Positions 27,184-34,649 of a stretch of DNA of 39,980 nt are shown here, piece by piece. Position 1 is the stretch's first letter. Each line of letters opens with the position of its first letter. Below the pieces are notes generated by a model, which saw only the letters and a list, made by a program, of their open reading frames with translations, made no database searches and was not told where the DNA came from. A program made the position numbers and the translations under genes. Origin of the DNA: an uncultured beta proteobacterium (GTDB taxonomy: Bacteria > Pseudomonadota > Gammaproteobacteria > Burkholderiales > Burkholderiaceae_C); the NCBI GenBank assembly GCA_903886275.1, contig CAISLN010000018.1, forward strand, positions 1 through 39,980, in the 5' to 3' direction.

Positions 27184-27398
27184 GCCTGCAGCACCGCCTG
27201 CGTTTGCGCCCTGCTGGCACCAAAGCCGCGCAGATAAAAAAAGCCCACGCCGTAGGCGGTGTCGCGCAATCGGCTTACAAAGGCCGCACGCTGTGCGCTA
27301 TCGCCAGAGCTGAATTCGCTCAGGTCCAGAATGGGCAGGCCCTGGCTACTGAAAGGGGCAGCAGCGGCAGGGGATAGGGTCAGGGTGGCAGCAGGCAT
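27184..27398 (-). pseudogene. N-terminal fragment of a 2-oxoglutarate/Fe(II) oxygenase (isopenicillin N synthase-like)
   Basis: From an ATG at 27398 about 70 residues match the DIOX_N start of isopenicillin N synthase-type oxygenases: GLPILDLSEFSSG, then RDTAYGVGFFYLRGFGASR. The similarity ends near 27184, where sequence turns into the promoter region of the downstream ABC operon. The catalytic HxD...H part, some 250 residues, is absent. It begins 12 bp after the end of a broken binding-protein gene, so the two were probably one operon before a deletion. Confidence 0.7.
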
Positions 27399-27410
27399 CT
27401 CAGGTCTCGC

Positions 27411-27961
27411 TTAAATTTTGTCGGAGTCGATTTTGAAATCGCGCTTGGGGAACAGCTTGAGCTTGGACTGCGGGCCGTACCACTTCTGGAACACCTTGTC
27501 GGCCTCGCCCGATTTTTCCAGTGCGTGCAGCGAGGCATCCACCGCCAGCTTGACGGCGGACTCACCTTATTGATGCCAAAGGCCAGCGGCTCCACGTTCA
27601 GGTTTTCCGGCAGGATGGCGTAGTCGAGCCGGTGACAAAGTGGGTCAGCGAAAAATCGACCTGCGATTCACGCTCCTTGTTGTGCGTGAGCGAGGCCGCC
27701 AGGATGTCCACATGGCCTTGCTGCAATTCAGGGATACGCGCCGCCACGGCCACCTGCGTGAACACCGCCTTAACGCCCAGGTCCCTGGCCACGGCGCGGG
27801 CTAGGTCAATCTCGTAGCCGACAAATTCGCGCGTCTGCGGGTCTACCGAACTGTTGGGCTCGTCAATGCCCAGCGTGCCAAAAACGATCTCGCCTTTTTT
27901 CTTGATGTCAGCGAGCTGATCGGCGAAGGCAGAGACGGGCGCGGTGAACGAAGCGATTCAT
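27411..27961 (-). pseudogene. Broken ABC transporter substrate-binding protein (SBP_bac_3)
   Basis: On the minus strand one frame reads KKKGEIVFGTLGIDEPNSS, FVGYEIDLARAVARDLGV and ILAASLTHNKERESQVDFS, an amino-acid binding protein. After THFVTG the frame is lost; another reads YAILPENLNVEPLAFGINK, and a third finishes ESAVKLAVDASLHALEKSG to FKIDSDKI and a stop at 27411. A normal protein would have roughly 80 more residues in the middle, so there is an internal deletion plus at least two frameshifts. The signal peptide is also disrupted; only its tail (SAFAD) is visible and the ATG at 27961 is out of frame. Confidence 0.85.
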
Positions 27962-28051
27962 ATATGCAAGCGCGGTTTTTTCGCATGGGCTGAGCGGTGG
28001 GCGCACGCAGAATAGGCCTCATTGATCACCAAGACCCAGAGGAGGAACACC

Positions 28052-28225
28052 ATGTCATTCGCCCCCAATAGCCTGTCGCACTTCCCCGAAGAGGCTGCCA
28101 GCAACGCCGATCACAACCCGTTTGACGAGGCAGAGTTTTTGCCCGGCCTGGGCTTGGCCGTCTTGGCCGTGGTGTTGGCCTATGTGTTTGTGAATCTGCT
28201 GCTGCTGCCCGTGCACCTGGTCTGA
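28052..28225 (+). CDS. Small single-span membrane protein, 57 residues
   Basis: Not a family I can name. The ATG at 28052 follows an excellent RBS (AGAGGAGG, 5-7 bp before); a TTG further upstream is less likely. Residues 1-28 are polar and acidic (ends NPFDEAEF), and about 30-54 form one hydrophobic helix (LGLAVLAVVLAYVFVNLLLL) ending PVHLV. Probably an inner-membrane peptide with the N-terminus outside or in the cytoplasm. It is followed directly by an agmatinase remnant, with broken genes upstream, so its original context is lost, yet the reading frame and RBS are intact. Confidence 0.65.
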   Translation: MSFAPNSLSHFPEEAASNADHNPFDEAEFLPGLGLAVLAVVLAYVFVNLLLLPVHLV

Positions 28226-28411
28226 TTCCACGTCTCAATCCACCGTGCACAGCGCCTGCTGCGCGGGCTGCAAGGTCTGGTGGGCGGCGATGGGGTGGAG
28301 GTCTCGCCTCCGTTGGATACCCGTGGCAACACCGCGTTGGTGGAAGCCACATTGGCGTTTGAAATTTTGTGCGTACTGGCCGACAGCCTGCACACCCGAA
28401 AACCCCACTGA
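28226..28411 (+). pseudogene. C-terminal remnant of an agmatinase/ureohydrolase
   Basis: Directly after the small gene's stop, an open frame of 61 residues without a start codon reads AQRLLRGLQGLVGGDGVEVS, then PPLDTRGNTALVEATLAFEI, ending at a TGA at 28409. This matches the end of SpeB-type agmatinases (G-x-DVVEV-x-P-x-D ... TAL-x-A-x-L-x-FE). The metal-binding domain is absent. The Asp-Val of DVVEV has become Asp-Gly. Confident as a remnant from family memory; exact enzyme uncertain. Confidence 0.65.
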
Positions 28412-28460
28412 CTATTTAAGCCGACCCGACCACGCAGCGTGGCCGGTGCGCGGCAAACGC

Positions 28461-28832
28461 CTAGATGACCGATTTGTTGAAGTGACCGGCGGCAATGAGA
28501 CGGTCGATCTCGGCGGCGGCTTGCAGATAGTCTTGCACGGTGTCGCCAGGCGCAAAGCCGCGGCGCTCGGCGATGTAGAAGGCGGCAACCTGGATGTCGT
28601 GGGCGCGCTTGTTCGGATCGACCACATGCGCAAGCTTTGCCTGGGCCTTCTTCGTTGCAGGGGCCTTGGCGGGTAGCTCTGCCTTTGTGGGTGCAGGCTT
28701 GGCGACCATGGTAATTTTGTCCATCGCCTTGGGCGCGGCGACTGCTACCAGCGCGGGTTTGGCCAAGACAGGCTTGATCGCTTGGACTCCTTTGGGGGTC
28801 GCTTGCGCTGCAGGTTTTTTGGTCGTTGCCAT
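28461..28832 (-). CDS. Histone H1-like, DUF2934 domain protein
   Basis: A 123-residue protein. The ATG at 28832 is chosen over an upstream in-frame start because AAGGAG lies 7-12 bp before it. Residues 1-75 are low-complexity Lys/Ala/Pro (TTKKPAAQATPKG, PAKAPATKKAQAKLA), like bacterial H1-type or AlgP-type tails. Residues about 78-118 form a DUF2934-like unit (RAHDIQVAAFYIAERRGFAP, then DYLQAAAEIDRLI). The basic tail suggests binding to nucleic acid or another polyanion; the function of DUF2934 is not known to me. A consensus FNR/ANR site with matching -10 lies upstream, implying induction at low oxygen. Transcribed alone, towards the agmatinase remnant. Confidence 0.82.
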   Translation of the reverse strand: MATTKKPAAQATPKGVQAIKPVLAKPALVAVAAPKAMDKITMVAKPAPTKAELPAKAPATKKAQAKLAHVVDPNKRAHDIQVAAFYIAERRGFAPGDTVQDYLQAAAEIDRLIAAGHFNKSVI

Positions 28833-28869
28833 AGTGACTCCTTGATTTTTGAACGGGTTGGTGACAGCC

Positions 28870-28911
28870 ATTGTGGGTGCGACCGGCCAGCACCCCGTTG
28901 ATTACGATCAA
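28870..28911 (-). promoter_or_regulatory. FNR/ANR box and -10 element for the DUF2934 gene
   Basis: TTGATTACGATCAA (28898-28911, plus strand) matches the FNR consensus TTGAT-N4-ATCAA at all ten fixed positions. On the minus strand a -10-like CACAAT (28875-28870) follows after exactly 22 bp, the class II spacing (site centred at -41.5). That predicts transcription from about 28863 and a 31-nt leader to the ATG at 28832, which carries a good RBS. Confidence 0.75.
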
Positions 28912-28964
28912 GCGCAGGATAGGCCTTACGCAGATGTGCAGCAAGTAATGTACTTAGCGCACAT

Positions 28965-29846
28965 TCAGCTCTTGCCCTTCCATGGCACCAGCCAACTTTC
29001 CAGCAGCCGCATGGCCAGGGTGAAGCTGAAGGCGCACACCGCAATCACGCCGATACCGACAAACACCGCGTCGGTGGCCAGAAAGTGCGATGCCGACATG
29101 ATCATGAAACCAATGCCACGGTTGGCGGCAATCAGCTCGGCCGCCACCAGCGTGCCCCAGCCCACGCCCAGCGCAATGCGGATGCCAGTGAGGATCTCGG
29201 GCAGGGCCGAGGGCAGCACCACTTCGATAAACAACTGCCAGCGCGTGGCACCCAAGGATTGCGCGGCATTCACCCGCTCCTGTGGCAGAGCGCGCACGCC
29301 GGCCTGCGCCGACAGCACAATGGGCGCGAACATGGCCAGCGTCAGCAGCGTGATCTTGGAGGCCTCGCCAATGCCCAGCCAGATGATCATCAGCGGCAAA
29401 TAGGCCAGCGGCGGCAGCGGCCAGTAGAACTCGATGGGCGTGTCGAGTACGCCCTTGGCCCAACGGTTCAGGCCCATCAGCAGACCCACAGGAATGCCCA
29501 GCAGCACCGCGATGGCGGCGGCCGACAAAATGCGCGCCAAACTGGCCGACACATGCTCCCACAGCGTGGCGTTGGCATAGCCCTCGTCCCAGATGCTTTG
29601 CGCCATGTGGATAACCTCGGCGGGTGTGGGCAGAAACAAATGCGCCACCCAGCCACTTTGCGCCAGCAGCCACCACAGGCCAAGGATGGCAATGCCCGTG
29701 ACCACGCTGATGTATGCGGTGGAGCCAAGGCCAAGGCTGCTCATCTTGACCAGCTTGGGGCTGGAAATTTTGGGATCGGGCAGCATCACCGTGGCGCTGG
29801 CATCGATGTTGGGAAGCAGAAAAAGTTGTGCGGCAAGGTCGGTCAT
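28965..29846 (-). CDS. tauC: Taurine/sulfonate-type ABC transporter permease
   Basis: A 293-residue inner-membrane permease of the TauC/SsuC family. After a polar head of about 45 residues come six or so helices with [40 protein letters not shown], the EAA-type loop [24 protein letters not shown] and [20 protein letters not shown], all typical of TauC. Its ATG overlaps the ATPase stop by 4 bp. It is the last gene of a tauABC operon; no TauD dioxygenase or SsuD monooxygenase follows, so desulfonation must be encoded elsewhere. Confidence 0.9.
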   Translation of the reverse strand: MTDLAAQLFLLPNIDASATVMLPDPKISSPKLVKMSSLGLGSTAYISVVTGIAILGLWWLLAQSGWVAHLFLPTPAEVIHMAQSIWDEGYANATLWEHVSASLARILSAAAIAVLLGIPVGLLMGLNRWAKGVLDTPIEFYWPLPPLAYLPLMIIWLGIGEASKITLLTLAMFAPIVLSAQAGVRALPQERVNAAQSLGATRWQLFIEVVLPSALPEILTGIRIALGVGWGTLVAAELIAANRGIGFMIMSASHFLATDAVFVGIGVIAVCAFSFTLAMRLLESWLVPWKGKS

Positions 29847-30634
29847 ACGGTGGCGCCGTCCTGGTCTTCGGTCTGGTGGACAATGGCGCGAATCTCTTCG
29901 CGCAGCTCGGCAAAGGCCGGCAATGTTTTGATGGCGCGGGCGTCGCGTTCACTGGCAAAGCGGCGTACAAAGTCCACCTCAAAGCGCGCCACGATGCGCC
30001 CGGGGCGCGGCGACATGACGATGACTTGCGTGCCCAGAAAAAGCGCCTCTTCAATCGAATGGGTGATGAAAAAAATCTGCCGTCCGGTGCGGGCCCAGAC
30101 CGACACCAAGAGCTCTTGCATCTGTTCGCGCGTCATGCTGTCGAGCGCACCAAAGGGCTCGTCCATCAACAAAATTTTGGGGTCGGGTGCCAGCGCACGC
30201 GCCAGGCCCACACGCTGGCGCATGCCGCCAGAGAGTTCATAGGGCGCGGCCTTGGCAAAGTCCTGCAAGCCCACCAGGCGCAGCAATTCGTGCGCACGCT
30301 CCTCGCGCTCCTTGCGCGCCACACCGGCAAATTTGAGGCCCAGGGCCACGTTGTCGAGCACCGATTTCCAGGGCAGCAAGGTGTCCTTCTGGAACACCAC
30401 GCCGCGCTCGGCACCGGGCTGTGTCACAGGCGCACCATCGAGCGTGATGCTGCCGCTCGACAGTGGCAAAAAGCCAGCCATGGCATGGAGCAGGGTGGAC
30501 TTGCCGCAGCCCGAGGTGCCCAGCGCCACGACCAAGCCACCATTGGGAATGTCCAGCGACACCCGGTCCAGCGCCTGCACCGCCTGGCCGTTGCGCGCGG
30601 CAAAAAAGACGCTGGCGTTGTCAACTTTCAACAT
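29843..30634 (-). CDS. tauB: Taurine/sulfonate-type ABC transporter ATPase
   Basis: A 263-residue ATPase with Walker [30 protein letters not shown] (the usual TauB Q-loop stretch), signature [15 protein letters not shown], Walker [13 protein letters not shown] and H-loop [10 protein letters not shown]. The ATG at 30634 (MLKVDNASV) is preferred to the start 36 bp upstream. It lies 76 bp after tauA and overlaps tauC. The QKDTLLPW motif favours TauB over SsuB. Confidence 0.9.
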   Translation of the reverse strand: MLKVDNASVFFAARNGQAVQALDRVSLDIPNGGLVVALGTSGCGKSTLLHAMAGFLPLSSGSITLDGAPVTQPGAERGVVFQKDTLLPWKSVLDNVALGLKFAGVARKEREERAHELLRLVGLQDFAKAAPYELSGGMRQRVGLARALAPDPKILLMDEPFGALDSMTREQMQELLVSVWARTGRQIFFITHSIEEALFLGTQVIVMSPRPGRIVARFEVDFVRRFASERDARAIKTLPAFAELREEIRAIVHQTEDQDGATV

Positions 30635-30710
30635 GGAATTTTTCCGTGAACTTGAAATCAGCAAGGCCACGCGGTGCTTGCACGACGGCGCGGCCTTAGC
30701 GGTTTGAAAA

Positions 30711-31724
30711 TTACTTCTTCAGCGATGCCACGGTGGTGGCGATCACGAATGGGGCGTAGCTGGGCAGCACATCGGAAATCTTTTTCTGCTCTTTCAGGAA
30801 TACCGAGGTTTCCTTCAGGATCTTGGCAATGCCGGATTTTTCGCCGCCACCGAGCCAGGCGTCCGAGGCCTGCGCGTTCAGGGGCACCAGATTCAGATTG
30901 AGCAAACCAGCGGCCTGATCGGCCGGCGTGCCGCCCAGCAGCTTGGCGAGTTGCTTGGCGTTCTCGCTGTCCTTGTTCCAGGCAGCCTTGTCGTGCACAA
31001 AGGAGTGGGTGTGCTTTTCGATCACGCCGCTAAAGGCCTTGAGGAACTCGGGATGCTCCTTGGCAAAGGCGCCGGTGGCAACCCAAGCCGAGAAGGTGGG
31101 CGCGCCTTTCTCAGCGACTTCCTTGGAGGTCACCAGCACCTTGCCGGTCTTTTTCAGTTCGCTCAGCGCCGGGTCCCAGACAAAGGCGCCGTCAATGTCA
31201 CCGCGGTTGTAGGCGGCCACAATTTCGGGCTGGGGAATGGCAAACACCTGCACGTCTTTTTCCGTCAATCCCTGGCTCTTGATCAACGCCAGCAATTGGT
31301 AATGGTCGGTGGATACGGGAGCAGCGGCGAGCTTCTTGCCCTTGAGGTCGGCCACGGTGTGGATGCCGGAACCGTTGCGCACCACCAGCGCCTCATCGGT
31401 GCCGGAGATCGAGGCGAGGTAAAAGGCCTTTACATCCAGACCGCGCGAAGTGGCGGCGGCGTAGGGGCTGGAGCCGACATAGCCGATCTGCACATCGCCA
31501 GAGGCAATGGCTGCAAAAATTTCGCCGCCGGAATTGAACTTGCGAAAGTCAATCTTGGTGCCTGTGGCTTTGTCAAAGTCGCCGTTGGCAATACCCAGGG
31601 AGGACGGCAGTGCGTCGGTCTGGTAGGCCACCACCACGGTCTTGTCGGCGGCATTGGCGCCCAGTGCGCTGGCAATCAACAAGGCGCCCACGGTGGCCTT
31701 GAGCAGGTTTTTTGCGATCTTCAT
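30711..31724 (-). CDS. tauA: Taurine/sulfonate-type ABC substrate-binding protein
   Basis: A 337-residue periplasmic binding protein. The ATG at 31724 ([20 protein letters not shown]) gives a signal peptide cut after GANA; AAGGAC precedes it. The body has [57 protein letters not shown] and [26 protein letters not shown] segments, which match TauA closely. It heads the tauABC operon. Upstream (31795-31828) lie sequence words also present before the second sulfate-binding gene and cysT. Exact sulfonate is unproven. Confidence 0.91.
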   Translation of the reverse strand: MKIAKNLLKATVGALLIASALGANAADKTVVVAYQTDALPSSLGIANGDFDKATGTKIDFRKFNSGGEIFAAIASGDVQIGYVGSSPYAAATSRGLDVKAFYLASISGTDEALVVRNGSGIHTVADLKGKKLAAAPVSTDHYQLLALIKSQGLTEKDVQVFAIPQPEIVAAYNRGDIDGAFVWDPALSELKKTGKVLVTSKEVAEKGAPTFSAWVATGAFAKEHPEFLKAFSGVIEKHTHSFVHDKAAWNKDSENAKQLAKLLGGTPADQAAGLLNLNLVPLNAQASDAWLGGGEKSGIAKILKETSVFLKEQKKISDVLPSYAPFVIATTVASLKK

Positions 31725-31794
31725 GTTCGGTGTCCTTGTTCGGTTCGGCGGTGCGCACCATTGCGCCCTGAACCGAACTGTAGGCAGCATCACC

Positions 31795-31828
31795 GCATAC
31801 AACAAAGACCCATTTCAAGCTTGCTTAT
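31795..31828. promoter_or_regulatory. Candidate sulfur-regulon site upstream of tauA
   Basis: GCATACAACAAAG (31795-31807) and TTGCTTAT (31821-31828; ATAAGCAA on the gene strand) lie 71-104 bp upstream of the tauA ATG. The first word resembles the site before the second binding-protein gene (GCATATGCAAACAACAAAG); the second matches the ATAAGCAA of the cysT dyad. Confidence 0.35.
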
Positions 31829-31870
31829 TTGAATTTTGAAGCCACTGTGAAGATCGCCTCCAAGGTGCAC

Positions 31871-32389
31871 TCAATGCCCGAAAGACTGCCCCAGCGCAAA
31901 CACCGAGTTCGGCACCATGGGCCGCGGCTTCTGGCGTGCGGGTGCGGCCAGCACGCCCTTGGCACAGCGGCTGCGCTCTGTCACCTGGAAGCCCTTGGCG
32001 CGCTGCTCATCGGCAAGGCTCTTGAGCGTGATGGTCTTCATGTGCTCGAACACCGCGCTGTTGAGCGAATCCCACAGGGACTGGGTGTTGAGCACGCCCA
32101 CACGCTGCTTGCGCACACTTTGCGGGTCGCCCACTTCTTCGATAGAACCAATGATGTCGGCCACGGTGACGCTGTCGCCCCTGAAGCCCAGGGCATAGCC
32201 GCCGCCGGGGCCACGGGTGCTCTCCACCAGGCTGTTCTGGCGCAACTTGGAAAATACCTGCTCCAGATAGGACAGGGAAATGCCGTGGCGCAGGGCCAGG
32301 TCGCACAAGGGCACCGGGTAGCCCTTTTCACGCAGGGCCAGGTCGATCATGGCGGTAATGGCAAAACGTCCACGGGTACTGAGTCGCAT
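31871..32389 (-). CDS. Rrf2-family transcriptional regulator lacking the Fe-S cysteines
   Basis: A 172-residue winged-helix repressor of the Rrf2/IscR family. The start MRLSTRGRFAITAMIDLAL is canonical; ATG 32389 is preferred over a GTG 9 bp upstream because GGAG is well placed. The recognition helix region SLSYLEQVFSKLRQNSLVES and the wing RGPGGGYALG are typical. IscR binds [2Fe-2S] through three Cys near 92-104; here that stretch (VGDPQSVRKQRVGVLNTQSL) has none, and only Cys29 and Cys142 exist. A CymR-like role in sulfur control is plausible given neighbours tauABC and cysTWA. It is divergent from the LysR gene. Confidence 0.88.
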   Translation of the reverse strand: MRLSTRGRFAITAMIDLALREKGYPVPLCDLALRHGISLSYLEQVFSKLRQNSLVESTRGPGGGYALGFRGDSVTVADIIGSIEEVGDPQSVRKQRVGVLNTQSLWDSLNSAVFEHMKTITLKSLADEQRAKGFQVTERSRCAKGVLAAPARQKPRPMVPNSVFALGQSFGH

Positions 32390-32406
32390 GGTTCTCACTC
32401 CTTAAG

Positions 32407-32424
32407 GCAGCGCAATGGCGCTGC
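32407..32424. promoter_or_regulatory. Inverted repeat in the leader of the Rrf2 gene
   Basis: GCAGCGC-AATG-GCGCTGC, perfect 7-bp arms, 18-35 bp upstream of the Rrf2 ATG. It could be an autoregulatory operator or an mRNA hairpin. In the same gap a short direct repeat (CTTCGTGAAAAG and CTTCGTAAAAC, about 32453 and 32485) lies just before the LysR ATG. Confidence 0.45.
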
Positions 32425-32497
32425 GAAGGTTTGAATGTAAGTGGGACAATGCTTCGTGAAAAGTCGTCATTCCAACTATTAAACTTCGTAAAACGCG

Positions 32498-33391
32498 ATG
32501 AATTACAAACACCTGTTGTACTTCTGGGTCACCGCCAAGGCCGGCGGCATCATGCGTGCCGGCGAACAACTGCACACCACGCCACAAACCCTGTCTGGGC
32601 AAATCAAGCTGCTCGAAGAGTGGTTGGGGCGAAAGCTGTTCAAAAAGGCCGGGCGCAACCTGGAACTGACCGAAGATGGCCGCCTGGCCCTGGGTTATGC
32701 CGACCAGATATTTACCCTGGGGGCCGAGCTGGAGGCGGCGGTGCGCAAGGCGCATGAGGGAAAGAAGGTGCTGGACTTCAAGGTCGGAGTAGCGGATTCG
32801 GTCACCAAGTCGATTGCCTATAGGCTGCTCGAGCCCGCCCTGTCCATTGGCGAGCCGGTGCGCCTGATCTGCAGCGAGGGCAAGTTCCCCGACCTGTTGG
32901 CCCAGCTGGCGATGAACCGGCTGGACCTGGTGATTGCCGACGAACCCATGTCGCGCCGCCTGAGCGTGCGCGCCTTTAACCATCCGCTGGGCGGCACCGC
33001 CATGAGTTTTTTTTGCACCCCCGCGCTCAAGAGTCAACTGCGGGGCAAATTTCCGCAATGCCTGAACGGCCAGCCCATGTTGATCCAGGGCAGCCAGGCC
33101 TCGGTGCGCCAGCAGTTGGAGGGCTGGCTGACGCGCCATGCGGTTCAACCCCACATCGTCGGCGAGTTTGACGACGGCGCGCTGATGACGGCCTTTGGCC
33201 GCAAGGGGCGTGGCGTATTCATGGCACCCACGGTGATGGAGGCCGAGACGGTGCAGCAGTTTGGCGTGAAGGTGATAGGCCGCAGCGAAGAACTGCGCGA
33301 GGAGTTTTACGCCGTCTCGGTGGAAAAGCGCATCACCCACCCCTGCGTGGTGGCCATTACCGCTGCGGCGCGCGGGCAATTGTTTGGTTAG
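32498..33391 (+). CDS. NhaR-like LysR-type transcriptional regulator
   Basis: A 297-residue LysR-family regulator. The N-terminus MNYKHLLYFWVTAKAGGIMR, the HTH GEQLHTTPQTLSGQIKLLEE and the LGRKLFKKAGRNLELTEDGR wing are the hallmarks of the NhaR subgroup, known in E. coli for activating the Na+/H+ antiporter gene nhaA. No antiporter gene is here. It is divergent from the Rrf2 gene and 136 bp upstream of a sulfate-binding gene on the same strand, so it may have another target. Assignment to the subgroup is good; role unknown. Confidence 0.87.
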   Translation: MNYKHLLYFWVTAKAGGIMRAGEQLHTTPQTLSGQIKLLEEWLGRKLFKKAGRNLELTEDGRLALGYADQIFTLGAELEAAVRKAHEGKKVLDFKVGVADSVTKSIAYRLLEPALSIGEPVRLICSEGKFPDLLAQLAMNRLDLVIADEPMSRRLSVRAFNHPLGGTAMSFFCTPALKSQLRGKFPQCLNGQPMLIQGSQASVRQQLEGWLTRHAVQPHIVGEFDDGALMTAFGRKGRGVFMAPTVMEAETVQQFGVKVIGRSEELREEFYAVSVEKRITHPCVVAITAAARGQLFG

Positions 33392-33416
33392 ACGTAAGCT
33401 TCTATAGAGGCCTGGT

Positions 33417-33450
33417 GCATATGCAAACAACAAAGGATTCGTTTGGGTTT
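33417..33450. promoter_or_regulatory. Candidate sulfur-regulon site upstream of the second sulfate-binding gene
   Basis: GCATATGCAAACAACAAAGG followed by ATTCGTTTGG, 77-110 bp upstream of the ATG at 33527. It aligns with the cysT-upstream dyad (GCATAAGCAAACAACGACAA) over GCATA-x-GCAAACAAC and a later TCGTT. Two similar sites in front of two sulfate-transport genes suggest a common LysR-type operator. Confidence 0.45.
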
Positions 33451-33526
33451 AGCACCTGCGTCTGCACAATCGCGGCGCGGGCGCTTCAGCGCCCAAACTC
33501 CACAGCCACACCATTCCTCAAGTCCC

Positions 33527-34519
33527 ATGAAACTCAAACTGTCTCTGGCAATCGCGGCCCTGGCGCTTAGCACCAGCCAACTGGCCTCAAGCCAAACCCT
33601 GCTCAACGCCTCTTACGATGTATCGCGCGAGTTCTACAAGGATGTCAACGCCGCCTTCATCGCCAACTACAAGAAGAGCGCGGGCAAGGACATCAAAATC
33701 GACCAGTCGCATGGCGGCTCCAGCGCGCAGGCGCGCGCCGTCAATGACGGTCTGGACGCCGATGTGGTGACCATGAACACCACCACCGATGTGGAATTTC
33801 TGGCCAGCACCGGCACCGTCGCCCGTGACTGGAAGACGCGCTTCCCGCACAACGCATCCCCCACATCGAGCACCATGCTGTTCCTGACGCGCGAGGGCAA
33901 CCCCAAGCACATCAAGGATTGGGACGACCTGACCAAGCCCGGCATCTCGGTGGTGCTGGTCAATCCCAAGACCGGCGGCAATGGCCGCATGGCCTATCTG
34001 GCGGCCTGGGGCTATGCGCGCAAAAAGGGCGGCACCGATGCGCAGGCCGCCGAGTTTGTCGGCAAGCTCTATAAAAATGTGCCGGTGCTGGCCAAGGGCG
34101 GGCGCGACGCCACCACCATTTTTTTACAACGCAATATCGGCGATGTGCTGATCACCTTTGAGTCCGAAGTGGTCTCGGTGGACCGTGAGTTCGGCACCGG
34201 CAAGGTGGACGCCGTGCACCCGAGCATCAGCATCGTGGCCGAAAACCCGGTGGCCGTGGTGGAGCGCACGGTGGCAAAGAAGGGCACGGCCGATCTGGCA
34301 AAGGCCTACCTGAACTACCTCTACACCGACGAGGCGCAAGAGATTGCCGCCAAGCACGCCCTGCGCCCCATCAACCAAGCCATCCTGAAGAAATACGCCG
34401 CAACTTTCAAACCGATCCAACTGTTCACTGTGGAAGAGCTGTTCGGCTCGCTGGCCGAAGCGCAGAAGGTCCACTTCAATGACGGCGGGCAGTTCGACAA
34501 GCTGTACACGGTGAAGTAA
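33527..34519 (+). CDS. sbp: Sulfate/thiosulfate ABC transporter substrate-binding protein
   Basis: A 330-residue periplasmic binding protein with a Sec signal peptide (KLSLAIAALALSTSQLASSQ). Motifs LLNASYDVSREFYKDVNAAF, DQSHGGSSAQARAV and NPKTGGNGRMAYLAAWGYA are those of the Sbp/CysP family. The loop NPKTGGNGR resembles CysP (thiosulfate-binding) more than [10 protein letters not shown] of the first copy, so it might favour thiosulfate; that is inference. It precedes cysT, cysW and cysA by 130 bp and is the cognate binding protein by position. The in-frame upstream extension is not signal-like, so the ATG at 33527 is used. Confidence 0.91.
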   Translation: MKLKLSLAIAALALSTSQLASSQTLLNASYDVSREFYKDVNAAFIANYKKSAGKDIKIDQSHGGSSAQARAVNDGLDADVVTMNTTTDVEFLASTGTVARDWKTRFPHNASPTSSTMLFLTREGNPKHIKDWDDLTKPGISVVLVNPKTGGNGRMAYLAAWGYARKKGGTDAQAAEFVGKLYKNVPVLAKGGRDATTIFLQRNIGDVLITFESEVVSVDREFGTGKVDAVHPSISIVAENPVAVVERTVAKKGTADLAKAYLNYLYTDEAQEIAAKHALRPINQAILKKYAATFKPIQLFTVEELFGSLAEAQKVHFNDGGQFDKLYTVK

Positions 34520-34565
34520 GGGTCAAGTCGCTGCGGGCATTTTCAACTGCCTTGCTCTGCTTTCG

Positions 34566-34599
34566 CATAAGCAAACAACGACAAAGTCGTTGGCTTATG
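34566..34599. promoter_or_regulatory. Large interrupted dyad between sbp and cysT
   Basis: CATAAGC-AAA-CAACGAC, loop AAA, GTCGTTG-GCTTATG: two 7-bp paired segments with a 3-nt bulge on one side. It is 47 bp after the sbp stop and 51 bp before the cysT ATG. It may be an operator for an internal promoter, or an RNA hairpin tuning the ratio of binding protein to permease. There is no T-run. Confidence 0.6.
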
Positions 34600-34649
34600 T
34601 CCCTGCTATCCGCAGAATCGCGCTCTGGCCATGGCCCTATCCATTTTTT

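Noticed and set aside
28022..28035. Second FNR box upstream of the 57-residue gene
   Set aside because: TTGATCACCAAGAC has only the left half-site; the right half matches 2 of 5 positions.
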